Assembly: GCA_959347315.1 (NCBI GenBank)
Contig: OY365811.1
Coordinates: 38,903,770-38,967,769, forward strand
From: Bimastos eiseni
Taxonomy: Eukaryota; Annelida; Clitellata; Crassiclitellata; Lumbricidae
Direction of reading: 5' to 3'
Length of the DNA stretch: 64,000 bases
Positions 1-12,655 of this stretch are shown here, one piece after another (within the stretch, counting starts at the first letter, position 1; each line of letters starts with the position of its first letter). A program made the position numbers and the translations under genes. Below the pieces are notes generated by a model. That model had not been told where the DNA came from, searched no databases, and was given only the letters and a program-made list of their open reading frames with translations.

Positions 1-535
1 GTAATAGCGTAGCAGTCATAAAGTGCATTCGTCTGATTCGCTTTATATTGATTTCTGTGGGATAAAATCATTCGTTTGTGAATGTTGCGCATGGCAGAGT
101 TTTAATAGCGAATTGAGGCGTTTAAAAAATTACTGATTAAAATATAATACATGTTCGCTGATGTAGCTAGGACTTCTCTGTGTTGATTGTTGCCTTCATT
201 ACATCGTAAAAACTCAATCTTTGTCTAAACGAAAATGTGGAATACATAGCGTCGCTTCCAAACGATTTAAAGGTGTCTAAGTGAACGCTTGTTTTTTGCT
301 GATCGTGAGCCCATTGATTAGCGTTCACCGACATCTTGTGTCTATCATCGCAGTTAATCGTAATGCCAAATATTTCATTGTAATTTTGTGGCCTATAGTC
401 AATGATAACTTGGCACAGGGTATAGGTCACTCCATATATAAAGGTTACTCATCAGATAACAACGTTTCTAAGCTGTAAGTGCTACAATATGCCGAGCAAC
501 TTTCTGTCGACGGCAACCAATGAGGTTATAAATAG
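1..535. other. Flank left of the P-like element, no gene seen
   Basis: No recognisable gene. An open frame of 87 codons on the minus strand (430 down to 167) has protein-like composition, but it matches no family I know, has no convincing splice sites and overlaps an open frame on the other strand. I leave it unannotated. The stretch ends at the left terminal inverted repeat of the transposon. Confidence 0.5.
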
Positions 536-714
536 CACTAGAGGGAGTATGGCGCATCTTCTCTGCAGGCCAATGTGAAGTCACAATCGCAAAGCGACCT
601 TGACCCTAACTTTAGACGGCTAGCACGTGTATGCATGATCAGATGCTGAGTTAGCACCATTAAGGTGATTTTTGTCATTCCTACTTCTTTATGTTCCTTC
701 GCCACCGGACGTCC

Positions 715-1010
715 GTCCATTGCGCATTTGGGTATTGATCCAGCCAGCGCCAGTCCCACACCTGGAAAAAGAAGAGGGCGACGCTAATGGTCTTTGTTAT
801 CACAGTAACCCCACAGCTAGTCGTTAAAAAGAAATCAACACTTCTTTATGTACCTCCACCATCGGACATCAATGCATTGCCCACTTGGGCATAGTTCATA
901 CCAGTGCCAGTCCCACGCCTAGAAAAAGAGAAGGGCGACGCTAATGGTCTTTGTTATCACAGTAACCTCACAGCTAGTCGTTAAAAAGAAATCAACACTT
1001 CTTTGTTTAT
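715..1010 (+). repeat. Two adjacent copies of a dispersed repeat
   Basis: A block of about 120 bases occurs twice, 149 bases apart, with few differences (about 745-830 and 895-1005). It runs from GCCAGTCCCACRCCT through GGGCGACGCTAATGGTC to GTTAAAAAGAAATCAACAC. The first half recurs at about 57141-57195 and, reversed, at 16160-16200 and 22683-22730, so this is a genome-wide family. Here it sits inside the P-like transposon, which suggests later insertion and local duplication. Confidence 0.7.
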
Positions 1011-1901
1011 TACATACAGGTCGCAGTTTTTCCAGTAACTTTGATGGAAATAATACAGAGCATACAACTAGTATTTTTACAACTTTCACAACTAGTGTTC
1101 ATAATTTAGGCATTACCATTGATAGCACTCTTTCGTTTGCTTTAACACATATCTAAGGTAATTAAAGGTCCTTAAAATCACTTCAAGTTCTTGTCATGTT
1201 ATTGTACACCAAAAGCATGCACAATATACAGACAATAATGTTTATATCAATCAAAATTCATTTATTAGGTTGCTATTTGACACAGACACAGCTTAGAAAT
1301 AAAACAACAGCATTTAGTGCCTGGGGCAATACTGGAAAACACAAAGGCATCAAAGAGAGAACTGACAGTAATCATAATTGTAATGTAGTCAAGCATTTAT
1401 ATAGGGCCACTCAAATCAACAGCTCTCTTAACGGGCGTCTGTGCATGGGCAAGGGAATAGAAAAGTCTTAAGGCATCTCCGAAACTGGCACGGTGATAGA
1501 ATCAGTAATTCCACCATCCGCAGTCACACAAATATAATTGATGCTGTACACAGTCTTAAGTACAAGTATAAGTTAATGCGTAGTCTGTATTAAAGTCTAT
1601 TTTACAGAAATCAACAGTATGTACTATTTTTAAATGCAATAAACTGCGTACTAAATGGATGGCTTAATAATAGAATAGAAACTCCTTTCTGTCACTGTTC
1701 CCAAATTTACACTCGATCCAGTTAATTATGCAATTCAGAAACATTGCAATGCAGTCAATGGTCATACTACCTAAGATTAAGGTTGAATTCTTGAGATAAC
1801 ATATTTTGATAGCTATACAGAGGTAGATCAGTTAAGATACCACATGTTTTTCTACTGGCCACTAAAAATCAGTTTTATTTAGCTTAGATCGTTTATTATG
1901 T

Positions 1902-4380
1902 TCATGAATCCGTGGTCTGTAGTGTTTGCAACTTCTCAATGTATGTCCACTTAATTTCACGACCATCAGCATCTAACAGAACACCTTTATCAGCTAACAT
2001 ATTCCACATTAATTTTACCATGTGGCAAGCATCAAGGAAAAGATGGACTCTTTGGTTTGGATCTGAGGGATGCTCAAAGCTGGATAGAGGCTGTTCAGCA
2101 TTTAGCTTTGCTCCAAGTTGCTGTGCCATGGTACAGTTTGCAGAACTTCCATCAAATGTGAGTGACCTAATAGAGACTCCAGCGTCATGCAATTTTTGCA
2201 AACAAATTTGGACCAGATTGGCACGCTCCTTACCTTGCAGGCCATCAATTAAAAAGTACGCTACCGGTACCGTCCAATGCTCTCTCATACTAACAATCAT
2301 CATGACCAGTGCTTCTCTGGCTGCGGGAAGGCTACTATTATCCTCAACAGCTACACCCATATCGACCTAACCAACAAAATCTTCTACTATCCCACTCCAC
2401 CTGCTTTCGAATGGCTATCTCATCCATCATCAGCGAACACACAAGTTGCCATACTTCGTAAAGCTGCAAAGACCTCGTCATAGAAACCAGGGCTTCCATC
2501 TACGCAGCTATACCAATTCGCCAGTGTTTTTGGATGCGGAAGACAGTTTCCAAACTGGCTTCGAACAAAGTCGTATGCTTTAGCAGAATAAAAGTGTAGT
2601 GATAAAGCAAAATTTCGTAGCCCATGAGGATACTTAGTTTTGATCTTCCCAGAAGCGGCACTTCTCATCCGTTTAGTTATATGAGCAAAAGCAGAATCAT
2701 CAAACGAAGATAACAAATTCTGCTAAGTATGTTCTGTTACCAACTGCTTTTTTTGCATATCAGCTAGAAGATCTTTAAAGTTTGTTATTTTCTTTTGCAA
2801 CCGTCGGTTGCACTGCTGTGCAAGTTTAAGTTTCTTCCGACCAGCAACCAGAGCACTTAGTGCTATATCCAGCTTACATTTGATCCGTTTTGGTGACTGC
2901 AAAACGTATGAATGGTCACCTGTTATTAGAGCTTTGCTGCTAGTAGACGGTGATTGTTCAGTAGAATTTGTTCCAGGCATCTCAAGAGCAACAGGAACAT
3001 GAGCAGGAGCATCACAGTATTCAACATCATGCGACAAGCGTTCTAGAACCCGTCGAAATGGACGTTTCTTTGTCTGCAAATGACTTGGAAAGTTGAATAG
3101 TGTCGGTTCAGCCCCTAAAAAGACAGGAAAAATGCAGAAATCAACTAAAATGCATTTTAAAGCACCAGACTTTTGCATCACTGAAATCATCATTGGTACA
3201 CTATTCTACATCAAGTAATCAGATAGCTGATGTCATCTCCATGAATGACAGCTTAAATCGTTATACCACTAGAAATAAAAACCTGAATGCAGGATTTGAA
3301 TTTCAACCGGTGCAACCACTTACGTATGACAAAGGGAGACTTAGACAACTCCATTTGTGCTTTGTTTATTTTGGCAAGGTTTAGTTGGAACCACCTTTCA
3401 TGAGCATGGCGGTTTTGGCTCCTGAGTATTTCTCTTCCCCATTCCGAAAAATGCCTGAAGTCCATATTATTTGTTGGTCTGTCATATGATTTTGGGAAAA
3501 GTAAACAAACCAAAGCTCAACAAACTGCAGTGGTCAATTCAACAGGATGCATTCAGGTTCCAGATCTGGCACCTCTAATTTGAGACCAGCAACTTAACCC
3601 AATCTAACCAATGCAATAGAAAGACCATACTATACAGGGGATACTGGAAACGCATTTGGCTACTCAGTTCTGCGCGCCAGTGTGTTATCTATTACTATAT
3701 GCCCCAACTTTAAATTGGATATTAATTAGTTATTAGCTCAGTAATTACATATTTTCTTTGGTTTTACAATTGGAGATCCTGCGCCTTAATGAACACTGAC
3801 CAAATGCAATTATATTTCTTTAATTCGCCTATTACTGCAATCAAAACCAGTTTCACATACTTGGCAACAATCTCTTGCACATGCCACTGTTGTAGAAACA
3901 TCCATCTTCGAAATGAACTGAACAGATATGAGAGTAGTCTGTCGGTGACCAATTGTCACGGTGCACCCGGACTGCCCATTTCTTTCTACGGTCAGGATCC
4001 TTTGGAAACCTGTAATAAACATGAAAACGTCATTCGCTTGGAGTGTGACCACAATGAAAATGAGACCCAAAACTTACTAATTCAAGCTGATACCAGGACG
4101 CCCGAGCATCATCATGCAACTACAATCCTCAAATCACTCTGTTCGCTCTACAAATTCTTTGAATTAAATGAGTTTGCGGTTACCATTCAACTAAAAAAAC
4201 AAGCGGCAGGCTTAAGCGCGACAGTTTCATTTCCGTCCGAGGCTTACGCATTACAAATTTCGATAAAACACACAAAATAGAAACTTACAAATGAAATGAT
4301 ATTCCAGCAGCCTTGTTCTCTGACGTGAACAAATTGTTACATCCATACGCTACACAGTTTAAAGTTGATCTTTTCGACAT
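1902..4380 (-). pseudogene. THAP-domain P-element transposase pseudogene
   Basis: Exon 1 (4380-4289) and exon 2 (4009-3861) join in frame and give a complete C2CH THAP zinc-binding domain: CVAYGC in exon 1, SFHLFP across the junction, CSVHF near residue 65. Exon 3 starts at 3114 with AEPTLFNFP, the usual AVPTIF end of a THAP domain, then a basic linker and a coiled-coil region. Donors (GTAAGT, GTATGT) and acceptors are canonical. The frame is then broken by TAG at 2723-2725, by a one-base frameshift near 2440 and by another frameshift plus a TAG near 2375. Transposase homology continues through these breaks. It includes LPHPKTLANWYS, DEIAIRKQVEWD and, at 2360-1902, LIDGLQGKERANLVQICL and DACHMVKLMWN, all typical of THAP9/P-element catalytic regions. 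Homology stops at about 1902, so the C-terminal part is missing. The start codon lies about 90 bases inside the right end of the element. Confidence 0.9.
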
Positions 4381-4469
4381 TTTGAGAAACTGTCTTGCCG
4401 GCGAACGTTGCGGTCAAGGTCGTTTTTATGCGGTGACTTCACCATAGATACTCGATACTCCCTCTAGTG

Positions 4470-5980
4470 TATATAATAAATCTCAATGACGGCAACGGCC
4501 TATGTTGTCATAAGCTGTCGTTAAGCCCTGGATCCATCCCAACAATTTTTCTTTTTCGATCATCCGTTGTCTTTGGCGATCTCGTCATTACAAGAGATTC
4601 AACACCGAATATCCACAAGAGCGCTCAGTTGTTTCGTAAAACGAACAACCATAAAATTAGTGACTATAAAATTAAAATTACTAATCAGTTGCGATAATGA
4701 TAATGCTAATGCTAATAATAACATTAATAATAATAATGATGATAAATAATAATGGTAATTACTATGTTCCTCAATTGGGAATTAAGTAACAGTAAATATA
4801 TATATAACAAAGAGTAAAACATTTAGATGAGACAATTTTCATTTTACTTATTTGGACAAGTAATTTACGTCTGAACGCTGTGACTAATAACACGAGAACT
4901 GTACTGTTACAGCTACATACAGGAGCAATTGAGATTTTTAATATTAAACTGCAGAAAAATTAGTCTTTCTAATAATAAATATCATGACGTTCGAAGATGT
5001 CCTCTAAATTCGAGTGAATGTTTTTGTTGTTTTATTTCTTAAAATGACGGATCTACTGTAGGTTCCATCATTCACTGTTCTTTGCATGATTTAACGCGAA
5101 TTGTAGTTTAACGGGCCATGGTGATAAGGCCAGGCGAGAAAGCAAGGCAGGTAATCGTTAAACGACGACAATTTGCCGTTAAACAGAAGTAAATAGCTAT
5201 CTGTTATGTTGCGTTAACTAAAACGCGTAGATCACAATTGTTTACAAGACATTCGCCGTGAAAGTAATGCACTTTTCCTCAGTAGCCATCGCGAATTTCA
5301 GGCTAAATTACATTTAATACTAGGATATTATATTCAACAGCGACATTCAGCACTGTCATATTTAGCGTGAAATAACGTTGACAAATTTTTGTTGATAATC
5401 AGATATTCGGCAATTTCGTAATAACAATAGCATGAATCATCTTAGACAAAGATAGATCCGCCGCAAAAATACGTGAAATCCTAGATTTGCCGTGAATATC
5501 GGGTCGCCAGTGAATGAGGAAATGGATCACTTATAGTTTTACTGGAAAAGGTCTGTCAGTTCTGTCGACGAATGATTTACCTGCGAATTATATACGGACA
5601 ATAATTTAACGGTGTAAGTATCAATTGGCGTATACTATATATACGCGCAAGTCTACGTTCTCATTCTCGTCCAAATATAATTGTTGCTTATATTGATGTA
5701 TGGCATAATATTTACTTAGATTTATTTGTGAGTGCATATATATATATATATTATATATATATATTATATATATATTATATATACACATATATATAGGCCT
5801 ACGCATACTATGAAGCCTTACTTTTCGTGTAAGATTCATTCATTCATTTAAACTATTTATGTGGCGACGTGGTGCATTTAAAAGTAATTACTCAAAAGCG
5901 CTTCTAACTACTGCCAGGAAAAAGGTAAGTCTTAAAATGGTCATAAAATGCAGCATTGCACAGTTCAGGGAATAAACGTA
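4470..5980. other. AT-rich intergenic DNA
   Basis: No gene, RNA or transposon is recognised. The stretch holds an AT/TAA-rich segment at 4690-4760 and an interrupted TA microsatellite at 5738-5790 ending in a TAGGCCTA palindrome. Confidence 0.6.
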
Positions 5981-5983
5981 ACC

Positions 5984-6457
5984 CTAAAGAACGGACATTC
6001 CAAACCCAAGGCTTAGTATTGAACGTTTACCCAGATCTTTAACAAAGTCTAGTCCATTGATGTTAATGGGGCCTAGGGTCTCAGAAGCCACTGGTACAAA
6101 ACGATGGTTGGTCAACAGGTATTTCGCATTCTTACTTGTGGCCGCCATTTCCGCTGCTGCCTCTGCCGCAACTGCCGTCGCCTGGATGTAGGATGGAGCA
6201 ACCGTGTCTGTTATGGTGGCGTAACATACGAGGCTACGCCCCCTCGCCATGGTATCAATGTCAAGCCGTCTGGTCTTTTGCCATCCGTTCGTGAAAGTCC
6301 TGGTGGTTCCTTGATGTTAAACATTCCGGCTTGCATAAGACTTCGGCTTATCACGTCATTTATTGTCGCATGTCTGGCAATTCGGCCCGGGCCTAGACTG
6401 CATGATAGACCATGCGAACCATCTGCCGTCACCCTCGACCCACATGGGCTCGTGTAA
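5984..6457 (-). pseudogene. Retroelement ORF fragment with PD-(D/E)xK-like motif
   Basis: Two overlapping minus-strand frames encode one continuous homology block. Frame one (about 6432-6230) reads [37 protein letters not shown] and IPW. Frame two (6250-5984) reads [11 protein letters not shown], then an Ala-rich helix and VASETLGPININGLDFV. I know this block from reverse-transcriptase-bearing mobile elements of corals, molluscs and amphioxus, where KRPDG followed by WDVT looks like a restriction-type endonuclease core. Here the second acidic position reads CYAT instead of WDVT. A frameshift lies in a run of G near 6232-6240. No reverse transcriptase domain is found upstream on the same strand, so this is a short dead fragment. 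Family recognition is from memory; the exact retroelement clade is not determined. Confidence 0.6.
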
Positions 6458-7946
6458 TCATCATTATTTTTATTGTTTTTATTATTATTATTATTATAAT
6501 TTTATAAAGACATTTGTAAAGTGCCAGGCCCTTCGACAGCTAGGCTATTCAGAAGTCCTCTCACAGTAACAGGTCCGTAAAGATGAAGGTCTTTAAGCAA
6601 CAAAGAGAAGTAGGCTACACCATACACAGACACATATAATACGTATAATGACATATAATGACTCAACCGTCAATATTATGTGCATGCGCATTGTCTGTAT
6701 GTATGTAGCGCAGCCAGATCACGCACGGGACATCGAACGACGGAGCGTTTATAAATTTATAATAGAAAAAAATGGTTTTGACGAGAGTGCTCTTGTTTGT
6801 TGGGCAGTTAATGACAAACGTTCCAGATGCTATCCCGAACGTTCAAATGGAAGTCGTAAACCTTTTCCCTATAGAGTGGTCCCTAAGTGAACTCTTTCCG
6901 ATCGCTCGTGTGATGGAGGCCACAGTCAGGTCCACCTAGAGGGAGGAGCAGAAGGACACATATCAAGGGGCCCGGACTCCATTATTTCCTCATAAAGCCT
7001 AAAGAAACTAACCCTTTAATAAGGGTTAGTGAAGTCCTGCCAGGGGCCAGGATTTCTGAGACTGCTCTGCCTAGGGGCCTAGAATTTCTGTCGGCCGGCC
7101 TGTCCACAATAAAGGCGTTCCTGCTATTCCCAGGTACCTCCTGTATGATTGTGAATGGTCTCATATCCGCTTGTTACGGCGTTGAACTACAGGCGGTGCA
7201 CAAGATTCCGGAACAATCACTACATTACTGTCATCAGGGTCTCAACGGTTCTGAGTGGACCAGGGAAGGTGGTGTAATACATGGCAGCTCTATCGATCCA
7301 GCACAGTCTGGATTGGGTGACTTACTCAAAGAATATATATATATATCCTGCCAAGATCCTTATACACGTTCCTGGAGCTACACAAGTACAGAAAGATTAG
7401 TTGCTGATGCGCAGCTATGTCGAACCGCGCAATGATGTGCTATTTCGAAGCACCGAACCGATCCGACCTCATTATGATCATGTTTTTTTACTTTATACTT
7501 AAGCCGCAAAAACACTGCACTCGTTGGACAAAAATAAATTGAAAACTCGAAGCGAAAACGGAGGCAATATCCCGGTCCCCCTTAACCGATAAAGCCCCCA
7601 CCCAACACCGTTCTATAGCTGTTGGACACAAAGTAATGTCGCCTCACACAGTAGCCCCCCCCTCCTCCTCGCCTAACCCTTCGCCACTTCAAATTCAGTG
7701 TCGACCCCCTTCGCTGTGTCCTCCACAGGTCTTGTAAGTGTCGGTCTTATTTTTACGTGTCTCGTTTCTTGGTTAATAGGGTTTTAGGTTCCACTTCAAT
7801 CTGATAGTCGCTTTTGCCTTGCACAGGTACATACGTAGAGAGGAGGAGAAACGTACAGACAGACTGAGACAGGGAGGGTGGCGAACAAGCAGTTCGGCAA
7901 AGGCAGAGAATTAGTTTTCGGGAGAATTAGAAAAAGACCCACGAAA

Positions 7947-7977
<31 letters not shown>

Positions 7978-9380
7978 ATACCCATATATGTATAATTATA
8001 TGAGAAGACAACGCAGTGTAATTACAGTGCACAATTCACACAACCTTAGCCTGTATATACAAATACATGCATTGATTAAAATACAGTGACAATATGTATG
8101 CATATATATATATAATTCGCTATATATATTTAGATAAATAACATATAATTACATACATAATTATCGCGACACGATATGAATGATCGCATAATATATGTAA
8201 TGTATATGTCTACATGCATATTGAGATTATTGACACAATGTAAACCAAAATAGATGTCTTCTATAAATGTATTCTAGATTTCTTAGAAGGACCACGTGAT
8301 CCCCGCAAGGCGGATGTAGCGTAGATTTATGGCCTGTGGTGCCAATTACCGCCTTTCAAAGACCTGATGGACCATCGATCAAATAGAGCCAGTGTAAAGC
8401 CTAACGTGTAAGACGACGAAGAGCGAGCGCAGCGCCACGCAGCGTCGGCCGATGTAATGTTATGATGTCATGCTTAGGATGTGATTACATGTCAGATACA
8501 AAGGTCAAATTTAGCCGAACTCTCGCTCGACTATTTTTTTTATTGGACCTAAAAGAGACCGCTTCTAAGGGCATGGCATTTTGTCCCTGATTAGCCTCGA
8601 GTAAATCAGAGGAGAAGTTGAGAGTTGAATTCGAACATAGACGTTGACATAAAGTAACTGAAATAGGATTCTGCAAAGTTGAATTTCAATGTAAAATTCC
8701 TTTTGAACTTGAAGATTCAAGATTAAAGACAGTTGAAAATAAAAACTGAAGTTGGAATTCAAATCTAAAACTGAATTTGAATATTTCTCGTTTGCCCAAT
8801 AAATATTCAGTGGAGATCCGTTGTGTTGCGTTTGGCCATTTCTATAGCGCATCTCCCAGCATAGCTCATTCAAAAGCAGCGCTCCCATGCATTGCGAAAG
8901 AAATCAAGAGAAAAGGCAGGATTTGAAGGGAGAAAAAGACGAAGAAACGCTACCGTATGGAGGTTCGTGGAGCGGACTGAAATAGAAGTCTATATGGGGT
9001 TGCGAGTCCCAGCGGATGACATCGAGCTGGTTGATTATATAGATTTGACTTGTTTTAGCCACTTTCTCATTTTTAAGGGGGCATCCTGAAAAACTCCGCT
9101 CGAGGACAAGGAGGCTCAATGGCTAAGCTTTTAAGTATAGTGCTTTAGAAATGCGCGGATTACGATTACGGTTAGAAGGCTACGCGTATCAAGGCCGCTA
9201 AGAAGGCATATAAATAGAGCTATATAAAGGTCTGGCAACATTACATTATTACTTTATACGATCTGCCTCACATGTGGTCAATTTCCTGTTTGATGATGCG
9301 GAGTGCCAGTAAACCGCTTACTTCAAATTCCATGTAAATTTGTAAAGCAATAAGCAATAAGATATTTGCTAATAATCTGA
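6458..9380. other. Intergenic DNA, no gene recognised
   Basis: Several open frames of 60-107 codons exist on both strands, but none shows family motifs or splice structure. Simple TA repeats occur at 7948-7976 and 8101-8135. A run of C at 7650-7670 and scattered AT-rich blocks are the only other structure seen. Confidence 0.5.
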
Positions 9381-9387
9381 ATTTTTA

Positions 9388-9790
9388 AATCATGTTTTGG
9401 CGGCCATGTGAATCTTTGATATTGCGAAATGCTAGCTTTGAATCCACAATTCAATCCCATATAAAGGCTCCGGTCCATGCTCGACATCAAAACTGTCTGC
9501 ACAATTGCTACCGCTGTAATTGTCCACTCAAAACTTGTTGACAGCAATTCCCATTTTTTGAATCCTGAATTGTATACACAACTCAAGCTACTGCAACTTA
9601 TTCATAAATCATTACCCAGAGCTGTCACCAGAACGTCCATACACAATCATGTCACTCCTATCCCAAATAACTCGATTGGCTAAACTCCCGTAGCGAACCA
9701 ACTTCAAATCATGTTTTGGCGGCGATGTGAATCTTTGATATTGCGAAATGCTAGCTTTTAATCCACAATTCAATTACATATAAAGGCTCA
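9388..9790 (+). repeat. Direct duplication of an 85-base block
   Basis: A block beginning AATCATGTTTTGGCGGC and ending CATATAAAGGCTC occurs at about 9389-9470 and again at about 9707-9790 with only a few substitutions. The start-to-start distance is about 318 bases. The DNA between the copies is not obviously repeated. This could be a local segmental duplication or the ends of a small element. Confidence 0.7.
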
Positions 9791-10065
9791 AAGTAATTTC
9801 AGTGACGACAGCTCTCTAGGCATACAATACTCCCAGTCCCAGTAAACCTATCTTCGAGAACCCTTCGCAATTCATGTATATCCAAACGTGAGCATCCAAC
9901 TCCTTCAGTCTTTATCGACTCCATGGCAGTCATTACTTAACTTAGGTTACCAATCGAGTTCTCCCAACTGCATCATGCCTCTTTAAAGATCTCCCCTCTG
10001 ACTTCCGCACTTCTTCGGTTCCTCCATCTTCATTGCCAATCTCATCCACCATCAGAGCCGTTTTT

Positions 10066-10590
10066 TCTGACATGAATAAGCTGGTGCCCTGCGCTGGGCT
10101 TTGGAATCGTGCTTTAAAAGTTTGGTGAAACAATTATCACACTAAATTCGTTAGTTTATTCCATTCCTGTAATAACTTGTCATAATTCGTTCACACTGAA
10201 GCCTACTTGTCATACTTCGGTTTGTCAGTGTGAAATTAAACGGAAATTACTATATTTATTATACTACGTTATCACATTGGTTGTTTTCCTTAAGAACTCC
10301 GAAATTAATCATCGCTCTATGGCCGAATAGTATAGTCTACATTGCATTACACTACATCCCAATGATCATAATTAGACTTTGGAATCGCGCTATAGAAGTT
10401 TGGAGATGCTCAGATCATCAGATGGGATAACTAGGCGGCTAGGTCTATTACCAGACAACTTTCAGATAGCGTCTGTATGGACTCCAAAATCGGTCATTGC
10501 CATATAGCCGAATATTGTCAAAGAAACTTGTAGCCCACATGAAATATGATTGTAATTCTAAAATTCTTCTTGTCAGATCGTTTGAATCGG
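10066..10590 (+). repeat. Dispersed repeat family, copies 1 and 2
   Basis: Two partial copies of a family are seen again at 11670-11945 and 22415-22560. Shared landmarks are GAATAAGCTGGTGCC, CTGCGCTGGGCTTT, AAGTTTGG, TCATCGCTCTATGGCCGAAT and CACATGAAAT with 70-85% identity by eye. No tRNA promoter, terminal inverted repeat or coding frame is evident, so the class is unknown. Confidence 0.6.
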
Positions 10591-11669
10591 ACGACATCGC
10601 ACAACTCGTTTCGCTACAACTCGATTTTGTAACGTTTATTTAATTTCGCGAAATGGCGGACGTAATGAATGGATTGACCAAGGACGACGGATCCCTACAG
10701 AGGGTGTTGGTGTTTGTGGACGACGTCTATTATAGAGGGCGCCACTGAGCGAAAGCCGTTTCTTCGCTATGGCTTCCCTGTCGATACTGAAAATAATACT
10801 GTATGCCTTCTGGCACAAATCATGTAATCTATTCTTGAGGAAAATAAATGAATTGCTCTTTCTCAGTAAATGTAATCAGATCGTGTCCCTATGCCCTGTT
10901 GAGCTTCTCCATTTACGTATAAGAGTATTAATTCCACGCATTGTTATAAATAACACTACATAAGATCAACTAAATCATTTCGCTGCTCTCAGAATCCGCC
11001 TTCGAGGGAAATCTCCAATGTTATCCTATTAGGCCAACGAACAATAAGAAATCAAATGTAGAACGCAGTCAATCCATTGTAATCGCAGAATTAAAATCTT
11101 TAAAGCACTACTCCAAAGTTAAGCGTCAGTAACCAGCTCATAGAGGAGCGTTGCGTCACATCAGATAGGCTGTCCAGTTAATAATATCCAGTCGATTTCA
11201 GAATTAGGTTGCCGGAGACAGAGCGAGAGGGGGAGAGAGGGGTCTAAACAGTTGGAGGGAAGAGGAAAAGCAGCTGGAGAGAAGAAGATTAGCATCTGGA
11301 GAGAAGTTGAAGAGCAGCTGATCGCTCTGACGTCGCAAATCATCCTTGTCATGATGCGTCGTTAAATAAACTTATTATTACACACACACCTACTGACGTC
11401 ATTGTCATACGACAATATTACAATCGTCAGTTGAACAGATACGGCAATAAATAGCAGGGCTCCATAAATAATTTTCCGCAGGGCGCCCCAAGACTAAATA
11501 CGGCGCTGCCCACCGTTATCTGACTACCTATAGCTCTTAAGACCCTTCTCTATACATCGTCCCTCAGAGGTTCCACTCAAAACTAAAGCACCACCTCTAT
11601 AAGAACTCTTACCACAATTCATTCCATCCGACACGTGCTAGTCATTGACATCCATTTAAAAATAAACTG

Positions 11670-11945
11670 CCCTCTGGAAACCGGACTCAGACCTCCTTCG
11701 GACAACCATTTTGATAACCCCTCTCACTTGATGCAGTGCTCACGAATAAGCTGGTCCTCTGCGCTGGGCTTTCGAGTAGTGTTAAGAAGTTTGGTGATTA
11801 CGATTATCAGATTACTTACAGATAGCCTCAGTATGGACTCAGAAACAGTCATCGCTCTATGGCCGAATATTGTCACGAAAATGGAGCCAACATGAAATGT
11901 GATCGGAATTTGAGAAATTTTTGGTCGCAGAGAAATTTTCGAAGA
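11670..11945 (+). repeat. Dispersed repeat family, copy 3 (longest)
   Basis: This copy runs from CTCTGGAAACCGGACTC through GAATAAGCTGGTCC and CATCGCTCTATGGCCGAATA to GAGAAATTTTTGGTCGC. It links the left part shared with 22415-22560 to the right part shared with 10440-10590, so it probably approximates the whole unit, about 270 bases. Confidence 0.6.
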
Positions 11946-12235
11946 TTTCCATTACATTATAATAATCATAATTATTGATTTATATATAATTTATACATCG
12001 ATGCATGTCTGATGATCTAGTCATCATGTAATTTCAATTTGTATGTTATTTAATTATTCTTATAATAGTCAATTTTAGTCATTCCTTTGACAAGGAACCC
12101 GTCAGATGTCGTGGGTACAGTGCACAATGGATTTGTCCTTTTAAGTAGCGCCGCAATATGCCATCTACTCCCTCGAGACCTCCCTTCTTCTTGTCGACGA
12201 ATTGAGAGCTGTATAAGATCAGCCGCAGCGTCGCA

Positions 12236-12655
12236 ATGGGCTGGAGAAGGAAGAGGAGGAATAAGAAGAAGAGGAGGAGGATTGGGTTGAGAAGAAAGAG
12301 GAGGAGGAGGAGGAGGAATAGAAAGTTGATTAAAAGGAAGAGCGGTGCCGCAAAGAGTGGAGGAGGAATAAGAATAGGAGGAAGAGGGGGAGAACGAGGA
12401 GGAAGAGCAGAAGGAGGAACAGAAGGAAGAGCGGCGCCGTAAAGAGGAAGAGGACGATGAAGTAGGGAAGAGGGAAAGAGAAGAAAGAGAAAGCGCGTAA
12501 TATGAGGAGAAGGAATGGAAGGAGATTGAAGAGGAAGAGAGGAGTAGGAAGATAGGGAGGAGGAAGAGCAGAAGGATAGGAGTAGTTAGTGAGGAGGAGT
12601 TAGTGAAGCTGTTGAAAGGGATGCAATGAGTCGCTCTGGTCAGTGATGTTAACAA
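12236..12655 (+). repeat. Purine-rich (GGA/GAA) tract
   Basis: Over about 400 bases the plus strand is almost entirely A and G, built from degenerate GGA, GAA and AGG triplets. The open frames here on both strands (Arg/Lys/Gly-rich, or Ser/Leu-rich on the other strand) arise from composition and are not genes. Confidence 0.85.

Larger units (their letters stand above)
536..4469 (-). mobile_element. P-element-like DNA transposon, decayed
   Basis: The element is bounded by a perfect 15-bp terminal inverted repeat, CACTAGAGGGAGTAT, at 536-550 and in reverse complement at 4455-4469. Inside each end the two sides also share a looser block: GTGAAGTCAC (or a one-base variant) followed about 10-15 bases later by CGACCTTGACC. 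The ends therefore match over roughly 75 bases. The interior encodes a THAP-domain transposase on the minus strand (4380 down to 1902). Length is 3934 bases, against about 2.9 kb for the Drosophila P element. The 8-bp target duplication typical of the superfamily is not clear; both flanks are only TATA-rich. The left 1.3 kb of the interior carries no transposase sequence and holds a duplicated dispersed repeat (about 715-1010). The broken coding region shows that the copy cannot make a transposase. Confidence 0.85.

Noticed and set aside
167..430. 87-codon minus-strand frame at the left edge
   Set aside because: Protein-like composition, but no homology recognised and no exon boundaries; too short to claim.
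2704..2740. An 18-base intron (GT...AG) that would skip the TAG at 2723 in the transposase
   Set aside because: Far below a workable intron length; further stops and frameshifts downstream show ordinary decay.
3789..4280. 163-codon plus-strand frame
   Set aside because: Antisense of THAP exon 2 and the flanking intron of the transposase.
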